In this document: positions 1-5,745 of the stretch, in pieces
Position numbering within the stretch: the stretch's first letter is position 1
How the letters are laid out: the number at the start of each line of letters is the position of its first letter
Assembly: GCA_001795345.1 (NCBI GenBank)
Contig: MGON01000040.1
Coordinates: forward strand, 130-6,341
DNA: 6,212 nt
Source: Chloroflexi bacterium RIFCSPLOWO2_02_FULL_71_16
GTDB taxonomy: Bacteria; Chloroflexota; Limnocylindria; P2-11E
Direction: 5' to 3'
Program-made: the position numbers and the translations under genes
Notes under the pieces: generated by a model
What the model was told of the DNA's origin: nothing
The model's input: only the letters and a program-made list of their open reading frames with translations
The model's database searches: none

Positions 1-1049
1 AGGCTCTCCACGAGATAGATCAGCACTGCGAGGACCAAGAACGCGCGTGCGCCTGGCTCGTCGGGCCGTCGTCGCGCCGCAACGACGATCGGAACGATAG
101 GCACGAACAGAAGAAGGAATGCCACGGTGTAGGCGTTCGTCACGAGCGCTCCCAGCTTGGCCGTCAGCACGATCAGCGGTGCCGCCAGGAACCCTGCGAG
201 GGTCGGCGGCTCGATGGCGAAGAAGTCCTCGTAGCGGACGAGGAGCATGGCCCGAGCGACGAGGTCCTCGGGATACGTAAGCAGCGCGCCGCGGACGAGC
301 CACCCGAGGCCGATCGCCAGCGCGACGGCGGTCCCGACCGCACCGGCGCGGCGCGTCCGCCGCCGTCCCAGTAGCGGAAGGAGCACGAGCCCGAAGAGCG
401 CGCCTTCCGCTCGGGCGAGATGGAGCAGCCCGACGAGGAGGCCCGCGACGAGCCCGGCGCGCACGGACCCTCGCGCGGCGCGCGCATAGGCGAGGAAGAA
501 GCTCGTGCCGAGGACCGCCGCGATCCCGAACGAGTCGATGCTCACCCACCCCGGGGCGAACGCGCCGCCGAGCCCGGCGACCGTGGCCGCGACCAGCGAC
601 CAGCTCGCGCTGGTGCCGAGTGACCTCGCGGCCGCGAACGTCACGAGGGGGATGCAGGCGGCAACGAGGATCAGCGCGATCTGCCCCGCACGGAAGTCGC
701 CGACCGCGCCGCCACCGATCGCGATGCCGGCGGCAGGGACGATGCTGGCGAGCGGCATCCAGAACCGGTGGCTCGCGACCGGGAGCGCGGCGAACTGGGG
801 CGCCTCGAGGAAGTTCCAGACGAAGTCCGCGGTGAGCCCGTGGCCGTGCGCGAGCCTCTCGGCGACGACGGCGTAGTAGTACGCGTCGGTGTAGCCGGGC
901 TGGGCGACGACGATCGCCGAGAGCGCGCGCACGCCGAGCAGCGCGAGCGTCAGCAGGGCAAGCGCGGCCAGCGGGCGACGGTCTCGTCGCCGATCGAGCG
1001 GGTAGAGACGGCGCATACCGTCGCTGCGGACCCGCCGCTCGACGGTCAC
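1..1049 (-). CDS. Polytopic membrane protein, GT-C / glycosyltransferase family 39-like (C-terminus beyond window)
   Basis: The reading frame stays open from about 1049 to the left edge of the window, giving about 349 codons without the C-terminus. The protein has an Arg-rich cytoplasmic N-terminus, a first membrane helix at about residues 26-48, then a short loop with GYTDAYYY (Asp at residue 55), followed by WNFLEAP and HRFWMPLAS, and many further hydrophobic segments. A loop acidic residue after the first helix is the usual catalytic position in GT-C enzymes that use polyprenyl-phosphate sugars, so a membrane glycosyltransferase acting outside the cytoplasm is inferred; donor and acceptor are unknown. 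I chose GTG at 1049, whose GTGA overlaps the stop of the upstream PHP gene and which has a weak GGGA 9 nt before it. ATG at 1016 is in the same frame and is the main alternative, but has no good ribosome site. It is the last visible gene of the glycan operon. It could also be a non-enzymatic membrane protein of the same fold. Confidence 0.75.
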   Translation of the reverse strand, partial: MTVERRVRSDGMRRLYPLDRRRDRRPLAALALLTLALLGVRALSAIVVAQPGYTDAYYYAVVAERLAHGHGLTADFVWNFLEAPQFAALPVASHRFWMPLASIVPAAGIAIGGGAVGDFRAGQIALILVAACIPLVTFAAARSLGTSASWSLVAATVAGLGGAFAPGWVSIDSFGIAAVLGTSFFLAYARAARGSVRAGLVAGLLVGLLHLARAEGALFGLVLLPLLGRRRTRRAGAVGTAVALAIGLGWLVRGALLTYPEDLVARAMLLVRYEDFFAIEPPTLAGFLAAPLIVLTAKLGALVTNAYTVAFLLLFVPIVPIVVAARRRPDEPGARAFLVLAVLIYLVES

Positions 1050-1780
1050 CGACGCGCGTCCCGACCGCCGAGGCGGCGCGCAAGCCAGTTCCGCATGACG
1101 TCGTAGCGGGTCCACAGGTGGATGAGATGGCCCGTGAGCTTCCCGCTCACTGTGCCGCTCCGGAGCGCGGCGACGAAGCTGTCCCGGTCGGTGAAGTCGT
1201 CCATCTCCAGCCAGGCCTGGCCGAGCTCGCGCCGACGGTGCGCGTCGCTGCCGACGGCACCGGCGATCCCGCGCTCCAGGGCGAACTCCGCCGCGCGGAG
1301 GTTGTCGCCCATGAAGGCCTCGCGCGCGTTGAAGATCTCCAGGGCGTCGATGTCCCGCCATACACGCTCCAGCGCGGCGCGGCGGATGTGGTTCAGCCGA
1401 TTGCGGCTGAAGGGGTGCGGCACCGAGACGGCCCCGCCCTGGTCCCGGATGCGCGCGATGGTCTCCTCAGCCGAGAGGCCGCGCGGCACGTCCTTCTCGA
1501 GGAAGAGGCCGATGATCTCGCCGTCGCGCGAGAGGATCTCGGCACCCACGATCACGCGGAAGCCGTCGGCGGCCTCGCGCAGCCGCAGCCCGCCGGCGAT
1601 GGTGTTGTGGTCCGTCGCGCAGACGACGTCCAGGCAGGCCTCCTTGATGCGGACCACCTGCGTCGCGATCCTCGTGCGGCTGTCGGGTGAGAACTCGCTG
1701 TGCGTGTGCATGTCGACCTTGACACGCTTGGGGCCATCCCTGGGCGCGTCGGGCGTGGGCGCGTCCTCGATCTCTTTCAT
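1046..1780 (-). CDS. PHP-domain metal-dependent phosphoesterase
   Basis: A 244-residue protein with the full PHP signature. It has the HxH motif in VDMHTHSEFSPDS (His25, His27), ATDHNT (Asp57, His58), GAEI (Glu81), VPHPFS (His122) and GSDAH (Asp179, His181). These residues build the multinuclear metal centre of PHP phosphoesterases, so hydrolytic activity is expected. The family covers histidinol phosphatase, YciV/RnaAM-type nucleases, capsule tyrosine phosphatases and many uncharacterised small enzymes; no substrate can be assigned. An N-terminal stretch of about 20 polar residues precedes the domain, with no signal peptide, so it should be cytoplasmic. The ATG start at 1780 overlaps the stop of the GT4 gene as ATGA, which implies translational coupling, and its own stop overlaps the next gene as GTGA. 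Position among glycosyltransferases suggests action on a sugar phosphate or lipid-phosphate intermediate, or a regulatory role; this is inference. The same frame stays open well upstream of 1780, but that part merely reads the neighbouring genes out of frame. Confidence 0.93.
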   Translation of the reverse strand: MKEIEDAPTPDAPRDGPKRVKVDMHTHSEFSPDSRTRIATQVVRIKEACLDVVCATDHNTIAGGLRLREAADGFRVIVGAEILSRDGEIIGLFLEKDVPRGLSAEETIARIRDQGGAVSVPHPFSRNRLNHIRRAALERVWRDIDALEIFNAREAFMGDNLRAAEFALERGIAGAVGSDAHRRRELGQAWLEMDDFTDRDSFVAALRSGTVSGKLTGHLIHLWTRYDVMRNWLARRLGGRDARR

Positions 1781-2886
1781 GCGGACGCCCGCCGCGCCGC
1801 GCGGCCCTGCGCCGCCGCGTCGGCGACGATCCAGCGGAGGCGCTCCTCGAAGCGGGGCCGATCGAAGCGCAGGGCGCCGCGCCGCAGCTCCGCGCGGTCG
1901 AGGGACATGCGCTCGACGCGCAGCACCGCCTCCACGAAGGCGTCCGCGTCCGCCGTTGCGACGAGCGCACCGTCGATGCCGTCGCGCACGATCTCCGGCG
2001 CGCCGCCGGCGGCGAGCGCCACGACCGGCGTACCCGACGCGAGCGCCTCGACGATGCCGATCCCGAAGTCGTCCTCGGCGGGCCAGATGAGGCCGCGGGC
2101 GGAGCCGAGGAGCTGGCGGACGGTGTCGTCGTCGACGCGGCCGGAGAAGGTCACGTTGTCGCGGGCGCGCCGCTCGAGGGACCGTCGCTCGCGGCCATCG
2201 CCGACGACGATGAGACGCATGCCGATCTTGTCGAAGACCTCGACCGCGATGTCGGCGCGCTTGTACGGTGAAAGCCGGCCCAGGAAGAGCCAGAAGTCGC
2301 CGCGCTCGCCCGGCGCGAACCGGCGCACGTCGACCGGGGGATGCACCACCTCGCTCTCGCGTCCGTAGTAGAGCGCGATGCGCGCCTGCACCGCGCCGGA
2401 GTTCGCGATCCACCGGTCGACGCGCTGCGCCGCGCGGCGGTCCGTATCCCGGAGCCGCGCCTGGAGATCCCGGACGAACGGCTGAAGCGGGAGCGGCACC
2501 TCCTCTTCCAGGTAGCGGTCCGCCCAGTCCCAGAGGTAGCGGGTCGGCGAGTGGCAGTACGAGACATGGACGGTCCGGTCCGCGACACCGATGCCCTTGA
2601 TGAAGGCGCTCACCGAGGACACCAGGACGTCGAACGCTTCGGGAACGCGGAGCCGCTCGGCCGCGCCGGGGTAGAGCGGCAGCAGCAGCCGGTGCAGGCC
2701 GCCGCCGATCGGGAGCTGCTGCAGGTAGCTGGTGCGGAGGTCCCAACCGTCGAGCCGCCCGTACCGGCCGGCGTCGTGGAAGAAGGTGTAGACCGGCGCC
2801 GCCGGCCACATCTCGTGCATCACGTCGACGACGCGCTCCGCGCCGCCACGGACGGTGAAGTACTCGTGCGCCAGCGCGACGTTCAG
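1777..2886 (-). CDS. Family-4 glycosyltransferase, WbaZ-like (probable CTG start)
   Basis: A 369-residue GT-B glycosyltransferase that moves a sugar from a nucleotide donor onto a lipid-linked glycan in the cytoplasm; WbaZ-type members are often mannosyltransferases. The N-domain shows NVALAHEYF, then RGGAERVV (13-20), SSVSAFIKG (90-98), CHSPTRYLWDWADRYL (111-126) and IANS (160-163). The C-domain shows YYGRESEVVHPPVDVRRF (173-190), FLGRLSPYKRADIAVE (201-216), VVGDG (227-231) and WPAEDDFGIGIVEALASGTP (268-287). In the usual E-x7-E pair the first Glu is Asp272 here, with Glu271 beside it and Glu280 conserved. The family N-terminus (M-x-V-A-L-x-H-x-Y) aligns with a CTG codon at 2886 that overlaps the WecB stop as CTGA and has GGGAG 6 nt upstream. 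GTG codons at 2991 and 2958 are in frame but would add an Ala/Arg-rich tail over the WecB 3' end. Its own stop overlaps the PHP gene start (ATGA). Family assignment is secure; sugar specificity is not. Confidence 0.93.
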   Translation of the reverse strand: MNVALAHEYFTVRGGAERVVDVMHEMWPAAPVYTFFHDAGRYGRLDGWDLRTSYLQQLPIGGGLHRLLLPLYPGAAERLRVPEAFDVLVSSVSAFIKGIGVADRTVHVSYCHSPTRYLWDWADRYLEEEVPLPLQPFVRDLQARLRDTDRRAAQRVDRWIANSGAVQARIALYYGRESEVVHPPVDVRRFAPGERGDFWLFLGRLSPYKRADIAVEVFDKIGMRLIVVGDGRERRSLERRARDNVTFSGRVDDDTVRQLLGSARGLIWPAEDDFGIGIVEALASGTPVVALAAGGAPEIVRDGIDGALVATADADAFVEAVLRVERMSLDRAELRRGALRFDRPRFEERLRWIVADAAAQGRAARRASA

Positions 2887-3626
2887 GCCGCGCTCCCGAA
2901 GAGCCGCTGACGGAGCACGAGCAGCGCGAACAGCGGGAGGACGCGCTGCCGGCGCCACCGCCAAGGCTCGCGCAGCAGGCGCCAGAGCCACTCGAGCCCG
3001 ACCGCGTGCACCGGCGACGGCGGCACCGGGGCCACTCCGGCGAGCTGGTCGAGGACGCCGCCGACGCCGATCGCGACGCGGACCGATGGAAGCTGCGCCA
3101 GGTTTCGCGCGATCCAGCGCTCCTGCGACGGCATGCCGTACGCGACGAGGAGGATGTGCGGCGCCGCGGCGGCGACCTCTGCCACCGTCGCATCGTCGTC
3201 CTCCTCGCGCGGCGAGCCCGGAGACCAGCCCACGACCGCGAGCTCGGGATGCCGCTCCACGAGACGCACGGCCGCGCGCTCGGCCACGCCGGGCGCGGCG
3301 CCGAGCAGGAAGAGCGAAGAGCCCAGCGACGCCGCGCGTGCTGCGATCCCATCCACGATGAGCCGGCCCGGAGCCCGGCCCGGCAGCGGATCGCCCAGGA
3401 GACGCGAGCCGACCAGGACGCCGGTCCCGTCAGGGACCACGAGGTCGGCCTGCTCCGCGATGCGCCGGAGCTCCGCATCCTGCCGGGCGAGCATCACGAA
3501 CTCGGGATTGGCCGTGATGACGAAGGTCCGATCGCCGCCGCGGAGGCGCTCGAGGATGGTCGCGACCGCCCCGGCGAGGTCCACGCGGTCGAAGCCGACG
3601 CCGAGCACGTCCACGCGGCCGCTCAT
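2883..3626 (-). CDS. WecB/TagA/CpsF-family glycosyltransferase (GT26)
   Basis: A 247-residue protein, the usual length for this family, whose best-known members transfer N-acetylmannosamine (TagA) or ManNAcA (WecG) from UDP onto undecaprenyl-diphosphate-GlcNAc at the cytoplasmic membrane face. Visible signatures are VLGVGFDRVDL at the start, TANPEFVMLAR (Thr38 and Asn40), ADLVVPDGTGV with Asp66 at the position of the proposed catalytic Asp of TagA, LFLLGAAPGVAE, LLVAYGMPSQERWIARN, AIGVGGVLDQLAG and GLEWLWRLLREPWRWRR. The C-terminal tail, from about residue 218 (GLEWLW onward), is rich in Trp, Arg and Leu and resembles the membrane-targeting appendage of this family. The ATG at 3626 matches the family N-terminus; the frame runs on upstream to 3791 but that extension reads through intergenic palindromes and the end of mreB. 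The ribosome site is weak. It is the first gene of the overlapping glycan module, 94 nt downstream of mreB. Exact donor and acceptor sugars are not known. Confidence 0.93.
   Translation of the reverse strand: MSGRVDVLGVGFDRVDLAGAVATILERLRGGDRTFVITANPEFVMLARQDAELRRIAEQADLVVPDGTGVLVGSRLLGDPLPGRAPGRLIVDGIAARAASLGSSLFLLGAAPGVAERAAVRLVERHPELAVVGWSPGSPREEDDDATVAEVAAAAPHILLVAYGMPSQERWIARNLAQLPSVRVAIGVGGVLDQLAGVAPVPPSPVHAVGLEWLWRLLREPWRWRRQRVLPLFALLVLRQRLFGSAA
2893..2897 (-). promoter_or_regulatory. Ribosome binding site deciding the CTG start of the GT4 gene
   Basis: On the minus strand GGGAG lies 6 nt before the CTG at 2886, inside the last codons of the WecB/TagA gene. No comparable site is seen at the in-frame GTG codons at 2991 and 2958. 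The spacing is ideal for a start at 2886 and is the main sequence argument for the non-canonical initiation codon. Confidence 0.6.
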
Positions 3627-3657
3627 GTGTTCGACTCTAGGGATACGGGGGGTGCCG

Positions 3658-3678
3658 GCGGGGGGCGGAGCCCCCCGC
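3658..3678. repeat. Perfect GC palindrome in the mreB-wecB-like gap
   Basis: Arms GCGGGGGGC (3658-3666) and GCCCCCCGC (3670-3678) are perfectly complementary, with a GGA loop on the plus strand. The centre reads GC-GGA-GC, the pattern of very stable GNA-loop DNA mini-hairpins. In the mRNA (minus strand) it would form a 9-bp GC-only hairpin about 30 nt before the WecB/TagA start codon. No U-tract follows in either direction, so it is not a canonical terminator. It may be a dispersed REP-like palindrome, an mRNA-stability element or a partial pause site. Confidence 0.6.
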
Positions 3679-3695
3679 GTGGACAAGGCGCGTTT

Positions 3696-3730
3696 CGCGC
3701 ATTTAGCGGGCGCAGCCCGCTCAATGCGCG
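3696..3730. repeat. Long near-perfect hairpin spanning the mreB stop codon
   Basis: CGCGCATT (3696-3703) pairs with AATGCGCG (3723-3730), and AGCGGGC (3705-3711) pairs with GCCCGCT (3715-3721). The single mismatch is 3704 with 3722, and the loop is GCA. This gives a 15-pair stem with one mismatch, covering the last mreB codons and its TGA. The centre reads GC-GCA-GC on the plus strand, again a GNA-type loop, as in the palindrome 30 bp away. A T-run is absent, so it is more likely an mRNA 3'-end protector or a REP-like repeat than an intrinsic terminator. Confidence 0.65.
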
Positions 3731-4740
3731 AGGACGAGGCTCCGGCGGAAGAAGTCGAGGTGCTCGAGCGCGAGGCCGGTCCCCTTGGCAACGCAGTAGA
3801 GCGGGTTCTCCGCGACGTAGCAGGCGACGCCCGTGACCTGCGTGAGCAGCTTGTCCATGTTGCGCAGCAGCGCCCCGCCGCCCGTGAGGACCATGCCCTT
3901 GTCGATGACGTCGGAGGCCAGCTCCGGCGGCGTCTCCTCGAGGACCCCCTTCACGGCGTTCACGATCTGCTGGAGCACCGGCTCCATGGCCTCGGTGATC
4001 TCGTTGCTGCCGACCGTGATGGTCCGCGGAAGCCCCGCGATGAGGTCGCGTCCGCGCACCTCCATCGTGAGCTCGGGGTCCATCGGCAGCGCGGAGCCGA
4101 TCTGGATCTTCACGTCCTCCGCGGTCCGCTCGCCGATCATGAGGTTGTAGCGGCGGCGGATGAACGAGGTGATGGCCTCGTCGAGCTTGTTCCCCGCGAA
4201 ACGGACGCTCCGCGAGACGACGATGCCGCCGAGGGAGATGACGGCGATCTCGGCGGTGCCGCCGCCGATGCCGATGATCAAGTTGCCGCTGGGCCCCGAG
4301 ATCGGGATGTTCGCGCCGATGGCCGCGGCGAGAGGCTCCTCGATGAGGAGGGCGCTGCGCGCGCCAGCGCGGATCGCGGCGTCCTTCACCGCGCGCCGCT
4401 CGACGCTCGTGACGCCCGAAGGGACGCTGATCATCAGCTCGGGCTGGAACAGGCGCACTCGTCCGGCGATCTTGTTGATGAAGTGGCGAAGCAGGTGCTC
4501 GGTGATCACGTAGTCGGCGATGACGCCGTCGCGCATCGGCTTGAGCGCGGTGATGCCGCCGGGCGTGCGGCCGATCATGAGGCGCGCCTCCTCGCCGACG
4601 GCGACTATGCGCGGCGAGCGCGTGTCCTCGTCCTGCACGAGCGCCACGACGGACGGCTCGGTCAGGACGATGCCCTTACCGCGAACGTAGACGATGACGT
4701 TCGCGGTACCCAGGTCGATGCCTATCTGCTTGGCGAACAC
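3721..4740 (-). CDS. mreB: Rod shape-determining actin homologue MreB
   Basis: A 339-residue MreB, normal in length, which polymerises on the inner membrane face and positions the cell-wall elongation machinery. The order of motifs is standard: phosphate-1 [14 protein letters not shown] (6-19), [22 protein letters not shown] (56-77), [15 protein letters not shown] (104-118), [13 protein letters not shown] (131-143), phosphate-2 [15 protein letters not shown] (155-169), GNKLDEAI (183-190), [18 protein letters not shown] (198-215), and the adenosine loop [17 protein letters not shown] (283-299). The odd point is Gly157, where the family has the Asp of DxGGGT that helps position the Mg-bound nucleotide; GAC to GGC is a one-base change. 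The GTG start at 4740 gives the expected N-terminus, but no clear ribosome site precedes it. The gene lies 24 nt behind the permease and 94 nt ahead of the glycan genes; no mreC, mreD or rodA is visible, so this could be a secondary mreB paralogue. Confidence 0.96.
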   Translation of the reverse strand: MFAKQIGIDLGTANVIVYVRGKGIVLTEPSVVALVQDEDTRSPRIVAVGEEARLMIGRTPGGITALKPMRDGVIADYVITEHLLRHFINKIAGRVRLFQPELMISVPSGVTSVERRAVKDAAIRAGARSALLIEEPLAAAIGANIPISGPSGNLIIGIGGGTAEIAVISLGGIVVSRSVRFAGNKLDEAITSFIRRRYNLMIGERTAEDVKIQIGSALPMDPELTMEVRGRDLIAGLPRTITVGSNEITEAMEPVLQQIVNAVKGVLEETPPELASDVIDKGMVLTGGGALLRNMDKLLTQVTGVACYVAENPLYCVAKGTGLALEHLDFFRRSLVLAH

Positions 4741-4764
4741 GCGCGATCGAGTGTAGGTGTGGGT

Positions 4765-5613
4765 CTAGTTGGCGGGGCGAGCGCTAGGTACGGGCTCCGG
4801 AGTGATCCGTGCCGCGAGGCCCGATCGCCAGAGCAGCCAGACGACGGCGAAGTAGCCGGCGTACGTCACCAGCTCGAGGACGGTCGGCTCGTCCTGGTAG
4901 CCGAAGAGCGCCCGGAGCACGGAGCCGACGCCCTCGTTGTCAGGGAGCGCTGCCTTGGTGCTCCAGAGCTTCGGTCCCTCGACCGCAGCCAGGATCCCCG
5001 CCTCGGCGAACTCGTGCGCGGCGTGCGCCAGGAGTCCGGCGGCGAACAGGATCAGGAGCGCGCTCGTGACCGTGAAGAAGGTACGGAGGTCGATGCGCCG
5101 GCCGAAGGCGTAGATCGCGACGCCGATGCCGAACGCGATCGCGAGGCCAATGATCGTCCCGAGGAGCTTGCCCTCGCCCGGAGCCGCATAGAGCAGGAGC
5201 ACGAGCTCGACGCCCTCACGGACGACGGCGAAGAAGACAAGCGCGAATAGGCCCCACGCCGCCCCACCGCGCTCGAGAGCGGCCTCGACGCCGCGGTGGA
5301 GCTCAGCCTTGAGATGGCGGGCGTTGCGCAGCATCCAGAGGATCATCCAGGTGAGGAATGCGGCGGCGAGCGTCATGGTGACGCCCTCGAAGACCTGCTC
5401 CATCGTCCCTGCGAACTCCGCCTGCAGCGCGAGCAGGACGAGGAAGAAGCCGACGCTGACGGCCGCGGCGGCCCCCACGCCGGACCAGACCCAGCGAGCC
5501 GCGCGCATGGTCCCCGTCTGCCCGAGATATGCGAGGACGATGCCGACGACGAGCGCCATCTCGACGCCTTCGCGGAGCGCGATGAGCAGCGCGCTGATGT
5601 CGCCAGCGGACAC
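4765..5613 (-). CDS. FTR1/EfeU-family iron permease
   Basis: A 282-residue polytopic inner-membrane protein, close to the length of E. coli EfeU. It carries the two REXXE motifs that define the family and mediate iron movement: REGVE at residues 14-18 in the first helix and REGVE at 132-136 in a middle helix. Other family marks are FEGVTMTLAAAFLTWM (75-90), about seven hydrophobic segments, and LLILFAAGLLAHAAHEFAEAG (186-206). Family members import ferric or ferrous iron, often with EfeO and EfeB partners; neither is visible here, so the gene is not named efeU. The GTG start at 5613 has a strong GGGAGG ribosome site a few bases upstream. A well-formed promoter with a metalloregulator-type palindrome lies about 55-85 bp upstream, supporting iron- or manganese-responsive control. 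mreB follows after 24 nt and may be cotranscribed. Confidence 0.93.
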   Translation of the reverse strand: MSAGDISALLIALREGVEMALVVGIVLAYLGQTGTMRAARWVWSGVGAAAAVSVGFFLVLLALQAEFAGTMEQVFEGVTMTLAAAFLTWMILWMLRNARHLKAELHRGVEAALERGGAAWGLFALVFFAVVREGVELVLLLYAAPGEGKLLGTIIGLAIAFGIGVAIYAFGRRIDLRTFFTVTSALLILFAAGLLAHAAHEFAEAGILAAVEGPKLWSTKAALPDNEGVGSVLRALFGYQDEPTVLELVTYAGYFAVVWLLWRSGLAARITPEPVPSARPAN

Positions 5614-5617
5614 GGAT

Positions 5618-5624
5618 CCCTCCC
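5618..5624 (-). promoter_or_regulatory. Strong ribosome binding site of the iron permease
   Basis: GGGAGGG on the minus strand ends 4 nt before the GTG at 5613, so the GGAGG core has 5 nt spacing. It fixes the GTG as the start and predicts efficient translation. Confidence 0.8.
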
Positions 5625-5666
5625 AAGGCCCGGCCGGGTCCCGGCTTCCGGTCGGCCAGAGGCACT

Positions 5667-5682
5667 GTTAGGGATACCTAAC
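5667..5682. promoter_or_regulatory. DtxR/IdeR/MntR-type operator
   Basis: GTTAGGGATACCTAAC is a perfect 6-4-6 inverted repeat. TTAGG and CCTAA half-sites around a short AT-containing centre are characteristic of operators for DtxR-family metal-dependent repressors (IdeR and DtxR sites carry TTAGG/CCTAA halves). It covers the -10 region of the iron permease promoter, in the divergent region between the permease and the DUF1232 gene. The role is inferred from motif and target; the repressor and the metal (Fe or Mn) are not shown by the sequence. Confidence 0.65.
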
Positions 5683-5699
5683 TAATTCCGATCTGTCAA
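5671..5699 (-). promoter_or_regulatory. Sigma-70-type promoter of the iron permease
   Basis: On the minus strand a perfect TTGACA (5699-5694) is followed by a 17-nt spacer and TATCCC (5676-5671), which matches the -10 consensus at its first three positions. Transcription would begin near 5664, leaving a leader of about 50 nt before the GTG at 5613. The -10 hexamer lies wholly inside the palindromic operator, the arrangement expected for repression by occlusion. The weak 3' half of the -10 is the main doubt. Confidence 0.6.
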
Positions 5700-5745
5700 G
5701 TCGGATATCGCGGAAGGGGCAGGTCTGGGGCTCAGACTCGGCTAG

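Noticed and set aside
1122..2090. Plus-strand frames of 190-322 codons opposite the PHP and GT4 genes
   Set aside because: These are antisense frames without recognisable motifs or ribosome sites, opposite strongly supported genes.
1046..3478. An 810-codon open frame on the minus strand ending with the PHP protein
   Set aside because: Only the part from ATG 1780 is a recognisable protein. The upstream 566 codons are Arg/Ser/Pro-rich out-of-frame translation of the WecB/TagA and GT4 genes, which have full family motifs in their own frames.
3635..3648. A second metalloregulator site before the WecB/TagA gene, sharing GTATCCCTA with the permease operator
   Set aside because: Only one half-site-like segment is present and no inverted partner is found; a short shared word of this kind is likely chance.
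3658..3730. Rho-independent terminator after mreB
   Set aside because: The hairpins are strong, but no T-run follows on either strand, so intrinsic termination is not supported by sequence alone.
3627..3791. Upstream extension of the WecB/TagA protein to a start at 3791
   Set aside because: The added 55 residues read through the palindromes and the end of mreB and are Ser/Arg/Pro-rich. The family N-terminus begins at ATG 3626.
3133..5250. A 705-codon open frame on the plus strand
   Set aside because: It lies antisense to mreB, the permease and WecB/TagA, all with clear family motifs. Its composition (Asp/Arg/Ala/Glu-rich, no domain) is that expected for an antisense frame in high-GC coding DNA.
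5633..5645. GCCGGG-T-CCCGGC palindrome in the permease leader
   Set aside because: A short GC palindrome with a one-base centre is common by chance in such GC-rich DNA, and it is not positioned to act as a terminator or to mask the ribosome site clearly.
5687..5705. TCCGA-N9-TCGGA inverted repeat next to the permease -35 box, as a second operator or divergent promoter element
   Set aside because: Five-base arms are too short to support alone, and no matching -35/-10 pair for the plus-strand gene could be found.
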